Part shown: piece by piece, positions 20,433 to 32,567 of the stretch | Layout of the letters: each line of letters begins with the position of its first letter | Position numbering within the stretch: position 1 is the stretch's first letter | Source of the DNA: Gari tellinella | Lineage: Eukaryota > Mollusca > Bivalvia > Cardiida > Psammobiidae | Direction: 5' to 3' | Length of the DNA: 64,000 nucleotides | Assembly: GCA_922989275.2 (NCBI GenBank) | Contig: OV277866.1 | Coordinates: 78,094,328-78,158,327, forward strand | The notes under the pieces: generated by a model | The model's input: only the letters and a program-made list of their open reading frames with translations | Databases searched by the model: none | What the model was told of the DNA's origin: nothing | Position numbers and translations under genes: made by a program

Positions 20433-21247
20433 ACAGTTTGGAGCCTGATCAGACATCCGGTTACCCAGTGTCTGAAACTGTTTGCCACTCAATTTGGAGC
20501 CTGATTAGACACCCGGTTACCCAGTGTCTGAAACTGTTTGCCACTCAGTTTGGAGCCTGATCAGACACCCGGTTACCCAGTGTCTGAAACTGTTTGCCAC
20601 TCAGTTTGGAGCCTGATCAGACACCGGTTACCCAGTGTCTGAAACTGTTTGCCACTCAGTTTGGAGCCTGATCAGACACCCGGTTACCCAGTGTCTGAAA
20701 CTGTTTGCCACTCAGTTTTGAGCCTGATCAGAAACCCGGTTACCCAGTGTCTGAAACTGTTTGCCGCTCAGTTTGGAGCCTGATCAGACACCCGGTTACC
20801 CAATGTCTGAAACTGTTTGCCACTCAGTTTGGAGCCTGATCAGACACCCGGTTACCCAGTGTCTGAAACTGTTTGCCACTCAGTTTGGAGCCTGATCAGA
20901 CACCCGGTTACCCAGTGTCTGAAACTGTTTGCCACTCAGTTTGGAGCCTGATCAGACACCCGGTTACCCAGTGTCTGAAACTGTTTGCCGCTCAGTTTGG
21001 AGCCTGATCAGACACCCGGTTACCCAGTGTCTGAAACTGTTTGCCACTCAGATGATACAGAATTGTCAAACAGTTCGGAGCCTGATCAGACACCCGGTTA
21101 CCCAGTGTCTGAAACTGTTTGCTGCTCAGTTTGGAGCCTGATCAGACACCCGGTTACCCAGTGTCTGAAACTGTTTGCCACTCAGTTTGGAGCCTGATCA
21201 GACACCCGGTTACCCAGTGTCTGAAACTGTTTGCCACTCAGATGATA
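20433..21247. repeat. 56 bp tandem array of core-1-like palindromes (14 copies)
   Basis: Unit CAGTTTGGAGCCTGATCAGA, then CACCCGGTTACCCAGTGTCT, then GAAACTGTTTGCCACT. Starts at about 20438, 20493, 20549, 20605, 20660, 20716, 20773, 20828, 20884, 20940, 20996, 21072, 21128 and 21184. The spacer GATGATACAGAATTGTCAA occurs after copy 11 and after the last copy. Flanks (TTTCTTTCCC at 20388; AAATGGGAAAGAAAAATG at about 21324) are those of the ACAGTGGAGAA MITE family, so the array is an expanded MITE core. Confidence 0.9.
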
Positions 21248-21883
21248 CAGAATTGTCAACATTTTCAAGAAATTGTCATTTTCTACATTTTGTTTCAATG
21301 GATTTGCGTTTTGTTTATGTTTAAATGGGAAAGAAAAATGTCTTCTCGGCTGTATGAGCAAGGTAACCCTTTCAACACCATGGAGTTGTTTGAAATATAC
21401 TCATTACAGTTGCAAACAGTGTAGACCCTGATCAGAGGGCTCCTATTACCCTCTGATCTGGGTATACACTGTTTGCCATTTAGAGCAGTATTTATTAAAC
21501 TACATGTACCTGTAAATCCAAGTAGACTGGTTGATGTTTTTGTTTAACTAAAAGATCCACACAGAAACATAATAACCCACAAGAGTTATTTAGTGTTGAA
21601 TGGGTTAAGTGAGTTTGAGATATTGAGCTTTGATTGTACATGTATGTTATTAGATTGCTAGGAGTATACAAAGGAATAGGGTAATATCATAATTACTGCT
21701 TGGACAACATTTGTTTATCATTTAAAAAAATATCATCTCTATGTTAATTGTTTTCCAATTATATGTGATGAAAATAAAATCTGATTGACCATCATGGAAA
21801 CACCTGTGTTTGCCTTTTCCATTTACTTCCCCAAAGTCCTTTTCCAGTTCTTATTTATGTAGATCTTATGATCAGGGTCTGTG

Positions 21884-22011
21884 CTTATAAAGCGTTCGTA
21901 TTGAGTCTGAGATCATTCTCAAGCATTTGAATGGTCAGATTTGAGCTTTCGCTCAAATCTGACCAATCAAATGCCTGAGAACGATATCAGACTCATCTAA
22001 CGCTTTATAAG
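21884..22011. repeat. Long palindrome with CTTATAAAGCGTT ends
   Basis: Arms of about 60 bp (CTTATAAAGCGTTCGTATTG and its inverse ending AACGCTTTATAAG) around TTTGAGCTTTCGCTCAAA. A one-arm fragment (GAGTCTGATATCGTTCTCAA) occurs at about 61296. Confidence 0.85.
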
Positions 22012-22841
22012 TATGGACACAGGAGTCAGAATAGTTGTTTTCCCGCATATTTTAATATGTGGTTGTTTTATGCAGGCTGGAAGTAAAACAGAATGCTCTT
22101 GTTGGTGTATGTTGATGTTCGTATGACTTAAAGAAGTAACCCCTTCCCCCACAAAAGCACCGTAAAACGTTTGTACAGTGGAGAAGATGCTATTCGATCC
22201 CAAGATAAACCTGTAAATGTATGCTAAAACTATTATTTCAATTGCAATCCAACGTCTGATCAGACTCCAAACAGTTTGCTACTCAGATTTAATCAAAGTA
22301 CTGCAGTACTGCAGGCTGGGACTTTCAGCTTAATGTAGAACAAAGTAGATCTAATGCAGAAAGCCAATTATGACGTTTCTGCATTACCATTGCCATGCAT
22401 TTAGCAAAAACCTGCATCGCTTAAAGACCCTAAATAATTTTGTAATGTTCATGTCTTATAATGCATCGCCTATATGACTACTAGGTGAATGTTTATTACA
22501 AGGGAGTAAATACGTTGTTTAAATCACCACAGGTACAAACTCAGGATCCTGAGTTTACTCAGTGCTGCTACGGTTTATCTGATAGTGAAGCTCCGTTAGA
22601 TAGCATCATGGAGAAATTTCTGTAATTTCTCCATGATAGGATATGTAAACCCCGTATGACAGGATTTGTTTGTAGGGGGCGCTAGACTCGCACCCATTTT
22701 ATTCTTTAGGATTCGATATAGGCTCTCCGAGCCAAAAATGAATGGTCAGAATTGTCAAAAAGTTCTACGTTTCATTACAATGCGTTTGTGTTTTCACGGA
22801 AAAAAGTAATTTCTTTTCACATCACTGTAGCAATATATATG
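22012..22841. other. Intergenic, no gene seen
   Basis: Fragments of core-2-like and family A sequence (22060-22290), the hairpin at 22605, otherwise unassigned. Confidence 0.45.
22605..22637. repeat. Isolated perfect 14 bp hairpin
   Basis: ATCATGGAGAAATT, five-base loop TCTGT, then the exact inverse. No MITE termini recognised around it. Confidence 0.7.
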
Positions 22842-23054
22842 TTAACCCTTATCCTGCGGTGATGTCGTCTGCTTCGAAATTGTCGTCTGCAAAATTTGTT
22901 AAATTTAGATGTATACATTTTCTAAGTAAAGAAATCTAAAGAAAAGTGTCAAACAGTTTGGATCCAGATCAGACGCCGCGTAACGCGGCGTTTGATCTGG
23001 ATCTAAACTGTTTGAAAATATCAATAAAGTCGCGACCAGCAGGCTAAGGGTTAA
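22842..23054. mobile_element. TTAA-type MITE with core 1 (family D)
   Basis: TTAACCCTTATCCTGCGGTG to CAGCAGGCTAAGGGTTAA with core 1 at about 22949-23013. Confidence 0.82.
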
Positions 23055-24063
23055 CGACTGTATTTACGACTTAAGACATACGTGCGTAAATGAAAATTCC
23101 ATAAGAATGTCTTTATACTTTGTTAACACATACACTTAACCATTCTAAGAATGAAAATAGAAAGAAAGTAGTGGGTTACCGTCCTAAATTTTCAAATACG
23201 AATAGGCTTTTACAAATATGACCCTTGATTATTTTTGAACACCGCTGAGAAATAGATTTCAAGACTGCAGCTGATTACCTTTGAGTTTCTTTCTTTGCTA
23301 ATTTGGTGATATTTAATTATAATTTAGTGTTATTTCATAAAATTGATATAAATTAAGTATATCACAATGATATTACTGGTAAATTGAAACAATTAAAAGA
23401 ATAATTGAGAAGCAAAATTTGCACTGACACTCTCTTTTATTAGAACTTTTTCCATTTTCGTATTAAAAATGTCGTAAAAATTACTAAATTTTTATAATCA
23501 CTCATAACATTTTTTCTTAACTTGGCAGAAATGAGGATTGCTCCAATGCCCATCAGAAAATGTAAAGAAACATAGATGTCACCATGCTTATTGATGAAAT
23601 AGATCAAAATTCTAACACTAACCTCTAGATTTTATGCAGAAAAAACACATCCCCAGTAGCCAAATTGGGTCTCTGTTGGCCTAAAAATGAGAAATACTCA
23701 TCCAATATTTGCTTAAATTGGTTAAAATACGAGTGTTTGTTTATCCAACAGCATTTTATAAATGTACAGTTAATTCAAGAAATCACATTGCTGCTGATAA
23801 AAACAAAAACATGTTTTCTACAAGAAATGCCATTCGGGACAGTTCTATCAAATCTTGAAACAGTGCCTGTACGGAAAGGACTATATTTCACATAATTTAT
23901 CAACAAGAATTTTTCAAAATTCATTTTTGTGGTTATAATGTTTTGTAAACCAGAAAATATATAGTAATGAAGCTATTTAAGAAGTTTATTTTTCAACATT
24001 TTTGATTTACAAGAGTATGTCTTTAATACTATATGGCAGATAAAGGGTTAACAAACGGTGTCC
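23055..24063. other. AT-rich intergenic stretch, nothing recognised
   Basis: About 1 kb without palindromic MITEs, unusual for this window, and without a convincing frame or splice-bounded exon. Confidence 0.5.
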
Positions 24064-24316
24064 TTAACCCTTTCCCCAATAGAAGCGACTTTTAGCGTAT
24101 CTAATTTATTCCTCCGCTGAAGAAAATAGTTCCCGTTTATACCCTCATGAACAATTACCATAACAAATAGTTTCATATAGCCTAGCAGATGGTAGCTTTT
24201 AGCAGGCTGAAAGTAAAGCAGAATGTGCCTTAAGGCACAGTCTGCTTTACTTTCAACCTGCTTTAAGCGATCACCTATATTTAATGTTATAAACAGGTTA
24301 TTGGGTAAAAGGTTAA
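24064..24316. mobile_element. TTAA-type MITE with core 2 (family B)
   Basis: TTAACCCTTTCCCCAATAG to GGGTAAAAGGTTAA; a degenerate relative follows at 24440-24682. Confidence 0.8.
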
Positions 24317-24889
24317 GGCAAGTAAGGTAGATCCTGACCAGAGAGGTCCTAACTCTGATCAGTCTTTACCCTCTATCATTTTGCAATTGTTAAAATCAGG
24401 TCTAAAAATGGTAACATACACTCGACTTTATTGGAAACTAAAATTACCATATGGAAGCGCCTTTTAGCACATTTGATTTATTCCTCCACTAAAGAAAACC
24501 AATTATATAGTCATAAAGATGTACTATAAGCAATATTTTCTATATCCACATAGATGATAGCTTAAAGCAGTTTGGAAGTAAAGCAGAATGCGCCTTATGA
24601 CGAATTCTACTTTACTCTCAACCCGTTTTATGCGGTCAACTGTCTTCAAAACTAGAAACAAGTTATGGGGTAAAGGGTTAAACACAGAAAAAAGAATCTG
24701 CGAAAGTTGGGTTTGAAAATTGTAATGATACATAAATTAAATAAAAGGGTGATATTCAGATAACAACACAATACTTCACCCTTATCGTGCTAATTGCGAT
24801 TTGGCCAACACTTGCAATCAGTTTAGATGAAGAACAGACGCCGCCTCAAACGGTCACATGGTCAGGGTCCAAACTGTTTTGAACTCGTA

Positions 24890-25139
24890 TTAACTCTTTC
24901 CTCCCTGAAACTTTAAATGGACTTTTCCAGTTTCCATTTAAGTCTAGTTCATTTCTGACTTTAAAGGTTGTTTTTGTCAATGTTTGGCATTATGACAAAC
25001 AGTGAAGACCCTGATCAGAGGGCTCCTTTAGGAGCCCTCTGATCTGGGTCCTCACTGTTTGCATAGGACAAGTGTACATTTCATATGTTCACTGTTTGCA
25101 AAGGACGCCAATATACGGGACTAGGGTTCAAAGGGTTAA
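24890..25139. mobile_element. TTAA-type MITE (family C)
   Basis: TTAACTCTTTCCTCCCTG to GGGTTCAAAGGGTTAA with an intact core hairpin. Confidence 0.82.
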
Positions 25140-25332
25140 ATTCATTCCGTGTAAAAAAACAACCCACATAAAACCTAATTTTGGCAGACGATATAACTGA
25201 AGCAGACGATATAACTGAAGCAGACGACAATTCAGCATGATGAAGGTTAATTAAATGTTCACAATAAATTCAAACATTTGCCTAGAGGTACACCTACATG
25301 TAATGTTATACCATTACAGACGTATACACATT

Positions 25333-25582
25333 TACAGTGGAGAATCTGTTATTCTTTCCCAATAAACGCGTTTACCCTAAAACTATTGTTTTCACTGCAA
25401 ACAGTTTGGAGCCAGATCAGACGCCGGGTAACCCGGCGTCTGATCAGGCTCCAAACTGTTTGCCACCAAGATAAAGATGAATTATCAGAATTGTCAAAAA
25501 GTTGTATTTTTCTACGTTTTAGTGTTTTGCGTTTGCGTACGTTTGCGTTTAAACGGGAAAGAATAACAGATTCTCCACTGTA
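25333..25582. mobile_element. Core-1 MITE, family A, copy 2
   Basis: Same termini; core at about 25398-25462. Opposite orientation to copy 1. Confidence 0.85.
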
Positions 25583-25589
25583 TGTCAAC

Positions 25590-26410
25590 CAACGTTTAGC
25601 ATGCTGGCATTGAAACCATGAACACCTTTGCTAAAAGTTTGGATCCTGATGAGACATCGCGTAACGCGGCGTCACATCAGGATCCAAGCTGTTAGATATT
25701 CTGACCATATTTCGAAAAGAAATATGCAAATTCGCATAAAGACTTCTATGCGTCACACCTGGATCAAAACTGTTCGATATTCTGACAATGTTTCGAAAAG
25801 AAATATACAAAGTCGCATACCTTCTATGAGTGAAAAGGCTAAATCAGTATGAAAATGAAACAAAAAATCCCAGACTCTATAAGAAGCTATGTGTTTGACT
25901 CTCAGTCTGCTTCAAATTGCTGCTTGTTTTAATACCATCACATATTCACTGCTTTGAACACTAAGGTTGATATTGATATTTACGTCTTAAAGACAAAATA
26001 TATGGCATACAGTTCACAGTCCGGTCTCAACATTGTTCGCAGTTTCTTTAGGACATTCAGAGTCTTCAAATGGCACTGGAGTGTGTTTTTACAGGTAACC
26101 TACCAATACGAATGACGAACAGTTTGGATCCTGTTCACACGCATCGAACGCGGCATCTGATCTGGATCCAAACTGTTTGCAAAGTCGAATTCATGAAACT
26201 AAAACAAAAAGCTCCCGGACTCCTGCAGGAGATATTAGTTTTACTTTCATTCTGCTTCAAGTTGCCACTACTTTTAATACCATTGATGAAAAATTGTCAC
26301 CAACTTTTATACATCTAATAACTACGAAATTTAATTTAGCGAACTTGTTTGTTTTCATAAAATTCTGACGTTCTAGAAATTACGCTATTTCCTGTACACA
26401 TTTGCTGACA
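25590..26410. other. Intergenic with two degenerate core-1 hairpins
   Basis: Core-1 stems at about 25637-25695 and 26117-26180 with mismatches; no gene. Confidence 0.5.
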
Positions 26411-26606
26411 TAACCCTTTCAACCCTACAGCCCGCTGTAGAGATTACTGATATCATGTGCAAACAGTGTAAACCATGATCAGAGGGCTCCTGTTTGATAT
26501 TTTCATGTTTTTTGTTGTTATAGTAGACTGGTTCAAAAATAATGTACTAGAGGAGTCCAAAAGGATTGTAAATACCCACAAGAGAAATTTAGGGTTGAAA
26601 GGGTTA
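26411..26606. mobile_element. TTAA-type MITE abutting the sulfotransferase stop codon
   Basis: Termini TAACCCTTTCAACCCTA and its inverse, with a degenerate core related to AAACAGTGTAGACCC. The inverse terminus (+ strand GGGTTA) contains the stop codon of the sulfotransferase on the minus strand, so the proximal 3'UTR is MITE sequence. A relative lies at about 32880-33110. Confidence 0.6.
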
Positions 26607-27782
26607 TATGCCCTTCAGGAACACATGTTTAGCATCCGGTTGATGTTTTGTGTCTCTTTTAAACAGAATATCGGGCATACAATTATATTCAAACAGTTGA
26701 CAATCCGGTCTCAACAATGTCCGTAGTTTCTTGAGGTCTTCCATAGGTATGTTATTGTATGCCTGTACCATGGCCTCTGTTCTCTGACGCTTCACAGCCG
26801 CAGTGTCAACTGGAATAGATTGTGCGTCCTTTATAGCTTTGATAAACATGTCTTTGGTTACACTATATGCTTGTGAGTCTGAAAAGGGCAGCGGTATGTG
26901 CTTGGACAAGTAACCGCGGATGTGTAAATCACTCCAGCCTCTCTGTAATATTTTAAATCTGTTGATTTCAGATGGAAATTTATACGTGTCTATCATATAA
27001 AACAACATATTCACATGGCGAGTTATATCGTCAAGAGCAGATTCTCTTTCTAAATCTTCAAATTTGATGTTAAATCCCCTATATTTAGTCTTAAAGAATG
27101 CTAAAAGATATTCAACGTCCTCTTCAAATGTTTCAAGTTTCCCTAAAAACTTGTAGTACACATTGCACGGGTCACACAGCATGTGCATCGGTTTGAAATG
27201 CATATCGATACTGCCTGGGTCCTCTGCAGCTAACTTCAATACGTGTTTCACAGTTTCGCGGAAGGTAACGTCATACCCACGAGAACTTTTCCTACCCGCC
27301 GCCCTGGCAATGCCTTTGGTATACTCTGGCCAATAAACTTTGTTTGGGTAATATATCTTATCAACGTACGCAGAGTAGAATCTCCCGAATGGTTCACGCA
27401 CAAACAAAAAGGAAAATGCAGATTTTAACACTCGAATCACTTCCTCCTGTGGCATAACCTTCTTCCACGAGGTGTGGTACATGAGATTATGATGCTGAAG
27501 GTTCATCTCATATGGGTTTGAATACTGATCAGATCTCATGGCTGTCAGAGTTCTCATCCAGAAAGACGAACCTGCCTTCTGTACTGGACAATAGAACACG
27601 TTGTGCACGGGCTCCACATACACGTTGGCCTTTATAGGCGGGCTAAATATCGGGATGATCTTGCGCTTCTTTTTCTGTTTCCAGCAAGCTTTGTTGAGAC
27701 TCTGTTGTCGTTTGTTGTTTCGTTGTGCAGGTCCCTGTGGAACTGCAAATACTTCTTTCTTCAAGGGCGGCTGGACCGTGTC
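26604..27782 (-). CDS. Carbohydrate sulfotransferase, catalytic exon
   Basis: Single 392-codon exon (plus stop) entered through a CTATAG acceptor at 27788-27783 in phase 0. It matches the Sulfotransfer_2 (HNK-1/CHST8-14) fold: the 5'-phosphosulfate loop CPVQKAGSSFWMR (about residues 128-140 of the joined protein) and the 3'-phosphate site FVREPFGRFYSAYVDK (about 190-205), which bind PAPS. Later family features include ITRHVNMLFYMID and the region near RGYLSKHIP. The enzyme would transfer sulfate to a hexosamine or glucuronate in the Golgi lumen; the acceptor sugar cannot be read from sequence. Such genes are greatly expanded in molluscs. The exon alone has no membrane anchor; that is supplied by the exon at 36568. 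The stop codon TAA lies exactly at the edge of a TTAA-type MITE (26411-26606). Confidence 0.88.
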   Translation of the reverse strand, partial: DTVQPPLKKEVFAVPQGPAQRNNKRQQSLNKACWKQKKKRKIIPIFSPPIKANVYVEPVHNVFYCPVQKAGSSFWMRTLTAMRSDQYSNPYEMNLQHHNLMYHTSWKKVMPQEEVIRVLKSAFSFLFVREPFGRFYSAYVDKIYYPNKVYWPEYTKGIARAAGRKSSRGYDVTFRETVKHVLKLAAEDPGSIDMHFKPMHMLCDPCNVYYKFLGKLETFEEDVEYLLAFFKTKYRGFNIKFEDLERESALDDITRHVNMLFYMIDTYKFPSEINRFKILQRGWSDLHIRGYLSKHIPLPFSDSQAYSVTKDMFIKAIKDAQSIPVDTAAVKRQRTEAMVQAYNNIPMEDLKKLRTLLRPDCQLFEYNCMPDILFKRDTKHQPDAKHVFLKGI

Positions 27783-28047
27783 CTATAGAAAAAAACCCAA
27801 GAAAAATACAAAAACTCATTAGATCTAAGGCCAAATTGTTGTCTGCATTAAAATGGTTGTCTTCATTAAATTTTTTTCTCAAATTAACAATGTTGAAATT
27901 TTCATAAATGTTACATTAATACTAGATTTATCAGGATCCAAACTGTTTGCAAAGTATAGTATTAAAACGTTCCATTAATCAAATGCCAAAAAACATTTTT
28001 TAATACAGACACTCACGTTGCTTTTTGTCCAGTCAAAATGCTTAATT

Positions 28048-30890
28048 CTACCCTAAAGCTAATTTTACTATACCCTACAACTAACCCTACACTTAAAACT
28101 TACTCTAGTCTACCCAACAACTAACTCTACACTACCCTACTTCTAACTGCACTCTTCAACTACCTCTACTCTACCCTACTTCTAACTCTACATTACGTTA
28201 CAACTAACTCTACTCTACCCTACCCTACTACTAACTCTGCCCTACAACTAACACTACACTTCTGCGCTCACTCTACCCCTACAATAACTCTACTCTACTC
28301 TACGTCTAACTCTACCCTTAAACTAAGACTAGCTCTAAACTACGTTTCTACTACCTCTACCTACAACTAACTCTGCTCTACCCTACGTCTAACTTTACCC
28401 CTAAAACTAACACTGCCCTAAAAGTAGCTCTAAACTACTTTTTCTACTACCCATACCTCTACAACTAACGCTACCCTACAACTAACTCTACACTGCCCTA
28501 CAACTAACTCTACACTACCCTACAACTAACGCTACCCTACAACGAACTCTACACTGCCCTTCAACTAACTCTACACTGCCCTACAACTAACTCTCAACTA
28601 ACTCTAAATTTCCTTACAACTAACTTTAGTCTATCCTACAACTAAATTTACACTACCCTACAACTTACTCTTCACTACCCTTCAACTAACACTACACTAT
28701 AGTACCCTACAACTAGCTCTCAACTAACTCTACATTTCCCTACAACTACTCAACTCTAGTCTACCATACAACTAACACTACGCTATCCTACAACTAACGC
28801 TACACTATAGTACCCTACAACTAGCTCTCAACTAACTCTACATTTCCCTACAACTAACTCTAATCTACCCTACAACTAACACTACGCTACACTACACTAA
28901 CTCTCAACTAACTCTACATTTCCCTACAACTAACTCTAATCTAACATACAACTAACTCTACACTACACTACAGCTAACTCTCAACTAACTCTACATTTCC
29001 CTACAACTAACTCTAATCTACCATACAACTAACTCTACACTACCCTACAACTAACACTACACTATAGTACCCTACATCAAACTCTCAACTGACTCTACAT
29101 TTCCCTACAACTAACTCTAGTCTACCATACATCTAACACTACGCTACACTATAACTAGCTCTCAACTAACTCTATATTTCCCTACAACTAACTCTAATCT
29201 ACCATACAACTAACTCTACACTACCCTACAACTAACGCTACACTATAGTACCATACAACTAGCTCTCAACTAACTCTACATTTCCCTACAACTGACTCTA
29301 ATCTACCATACAACTAACTCTACACTACCCTACAACTAACGCTACACTATAGTACCCTACAACTAGCTCTCAACTAACTCTACATTTCCCTACTACTAAC
29401 TCTAGTCTACCCTACAACTAACACTACGCTACACTACAGCTAACTCTCAACTGACTCTACATTTCCCTACAACTAACTCTAATCTATCCTACAACTAACA
29501 CTACGCTACCCTACAACTAACACTACACTATAGTACCCTACAACTAGCTCTCAACTAACTCTACACTGCCCTTCAACTAACACTACACTATAGTACCCTA
29601 CAACTAACTCTCAACTAACTCTACATTTCCCTACAACTAACTCTAATCTACCATACAACTAACACTACGCTACCCTACAAGTAGCTCTCAACTTACTCTA
29701 CATTTCCCTACAACTAACTCTAATCTACCGTACAACTAAATTTACACTACCCTACAACTTACTCTTCACTACCCTTCAACTAACACTACACTATAGTACC
29801 CTACAACTAGCTCTCAACTAACTCTACACTGCCCTTCAACTAACACTACACTATAGTACCCTACAGCTAACTCTCAACTGACTCTACATTTCCCTACAAC
29901 TAACTCTAATCTACCATACAACTAACACTACGCTACCCTACAACTTACTCTTCACTACCCTTCAACTAACACTACACTATAGTACCCTACAGCTAGCTCT
30001 CAACTAAATCTACACTGCCCTTCAACTAACACTACACTATAGTACCCTACAACTAACTCTCAACTAACTCTACATTTCCCTACAACTAACTCTAATCTAC
30101 CATACAACTAACACTACGCTACCCTACAACTAGCTCTCAACTTACTCTACATTTCCCTACAACTAACTCTAATCTACCGTACAACTAAATTTACACTACC
30201 CTACAACTTACTCTTCACTACCCTTTAACTAACACTACACTATAGTACCCTACAACTAGCTCTCAACTAACTCTACACTGCCCTTCAACTAACACTACAC
30301 TATAGTACCCTACAGCTAACTCTCAACTGACTCTACATTTCCCTACAACTAACTCTAATCTACCCTACAACTAACACTACGCTACCCTACAACTAGCTCT
30401 CAACTAACTCTACATTTCCCTATAACTAACTCTAATCTACCATACAACTAACTCTACACTACCCTGCAACTAACGCTACACTATAGTACCCTACAACTTG
30501 CTCTCAACTAACTCTACATTTCCCTACAACTAACTCTAGTCTACCCTACAACTAACACTACGCTACACTACAGCTAACTCTCAACTGACTCTACCTTTCC
30601 CTACAACTAACTCTAATCTACCCTACAACTAACACTACGCTACCCTACAACTTACTCTTCACTACCCTTCAACTAACACTACACTATAGTACCCTACAAC
30701 TAGCTTTCAACTAACTCTACATTTCCCTACACCTAACTCTAATCTACCATACAACTAACACTACACTACCGTATAACTAGCTCTCAACTAACTCTACATT
30801 TCCCTACAACTAACTCTAATCTACCATACAACTAACTCTACACTACCCTACAACTAAGTCTACACAACCCTCTCAACTAACTCTTCATTA
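28048..30890. repeat. 2.85 kb CTA-rich tandem array almost devoid of G
   Basis: Built from variants of CTACAACTAACTCTACACTA. A higher-order period of about 104-105 bp is marked by CACTATAGTACCCTACAACT (for example 29242 and 29347) with TCTACATTTCCCTACAACTA inside. The plus strand has very few G residues throughout. It is not a canonical (TTAGGG)n telomere repeat. Sits in the sulfotransferase intron. Confidence 0.93.
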
Positions 30891-30952
30891 AGTTTCCACC
30901 AGTCTTAAATGTCTGGTACAGATGAGACTATTTTCTTCCCCGTTTTCTATTT

Positions 30953-32060
30953 ATCTCACCTGGGCTATTTCAGAATGAGCTTTTGCAATCCTTGAATGTC
31001 CGTCGTCCGTCGTTCGTCGTCAACAATTTTAGTGTTTACACTATAGAGGCCACACTATTTGTCACAATAATTAGCCAATATATCTCAAACTTGCCCAGAT
31101 TGTATATTACCATAAGAGTTCGGATGAGTTCAATTATGGTTGAAATCGGACAATTGATCAAGAGCAATCTACCTTTGAATTGCTGAAAATGACATATTTA
31201 GCAGTGTTTACACTCTAGAGGTCACATTATGTATCCAATCCATCTCAAACTTGCTGATATTGTATATGACTGTAAGAATTCGTATGAATTCGACTATGGT
31301 TTAAATCCGACTAATATGTCTAAAGTTATATACCTTTTAATTGTTGAAAATGCCACATTTAACGGTGTTTACACTGTAGAGGCCACAATTTTATTCAATT
31401 TTTCTCAAAATTGCTCAGATTGTATATGCCTATAAGATTTCAGATGAGTTCAATTATGGTTAGAATCGAACCAATTGATCGAGGGTTATCTACCTATGAA
31501 TTGTTGAAAATGCCATATTAAACGATGTTTACACTCTAGAGGCCATAAGTTTTATTCCATCTTTCTCAAACTTGCTCAGATTGTATAGGACCATAAGAGT
31601 TCGGATAAGTGTGATTATGGTTTAAATCTGACCAATAGGTCAATATTAATCTACCCTTGAATTGCTGAAAGTGTCATATCTAACAGCGTTTACACTCTTG
31701 CATATACAGTTTTTCAATGGATTTTGATTATACTTGCACATAAAGTTTATAGCTTTTAAGTTCTCGAAGGAGTGCAATTATTGTTGAAATCTAATAATTT
31801 TGGAAATAGTTATCTGCCCTTGACAAACTTTGAAATGCTAGAAATTGCTTAATTTCAGCAATATTGTTTAGGCTCTAGTTATCTGCCCTTGATGTACTCT
31901 ACTATACTAGAATTATGAGGTTCTACTCCAAAATTGTTTACATGCTATACTACAAATTTGAATGGATTTAGATTAAAACGGGTGAAACAGAACGGTATTT
32001 AAAGCTATCAAGCTTCAGTACAACAGGTGAGCGATATCAGCGCATTCAGGCCCTCTTGTT
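30953..32060 (+). mobile_element. Pearl/Helentron-like element 5 (160 bp unit type)
   Basis: TATCTCACCTGGGCTATTTC at the left, CAGGTGAGCGATATCAGCGC and GCCCTCTTGTT at the right; about four internal units with TTTACACTCTAGAGGYCACA. Lies in the sulfotransferase intron directly after the CTA array. Confidence 0.72.
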
Positions 32061-32316
32061 ATCTTAGTGATAGTCTGATCTGGCTCTTAACTATCTGCTA
32101 TGGTTAAAAAAGGTTTAGCCCAAATGCGTTTGGAGTTATACTACATTAAATCTACATTTGAAACGAATTTGCATACAACAGTATTGAAGCAGACGACAAC
32201 ATAACGGTGAAGGGGTAAACATCTCATGTTTAATTTGGCGCGGAAAGGGTTAAAATGAATTTTTTTCTCGGTCGGGAATGTTTCGGTTTCAGAGGGTTTC
32301 CTGTAGATACAATGTA

Positions 32317-32567
32317 TAACAGTGGAGAAAACGTTATTCTTTCCCACTAAACGCGTTTACGCTAAAACTATTATTTGCAGTGCAAACAGTTTGGAGCCAG
32401 ATCAGACGCCGGGTAACCCGGCGTCTGGTCAGGCTCCAAACTGTTTGCCACCAAGATAAACACGAATTATCAGAATTGTCCAAAAGTTGTATTTTTCTAC
32501 GTTTTAGTGTTTTGCGTTTGCGTACGTTTGCGTTTAAACGGGAAAGAATAACAGATTCTCCTCTGTA
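32317..32567. mobile_element. Core-1 MITE, family A, copy 3
   Basis: AACAGTGGAGAAAACGTTAT to ATAACAGATTCTCCTCTGTA; core at about 32385-32449. Confidence 0.83.

Noticed and set aside
20433..21247. CRISPR array
   Set aside because: Evenly spaced palindromic repeats, but there are no unique spacers, the units are contiguous, and the DNA is animal nuclear.
20285..21424. Several overlapping protein frames with repeated SLEPDQTPGYPVSETVC
   Set aside because: They are translations of the 56 bp tandem array, open only because the unit lacks stops.
25278..25613. Recurrent frames with [18 protein letters not shown] on both strands at many loci
   Set aside because: These are translations of the core-1 MITE stems (family A), not a protein family.
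28048..30890. Interstitial telomere array
   Set aside because: CCCTA words are present but no (CCCTAA)n runs; the dominant unit is CTACAACTAACT with a longer period.
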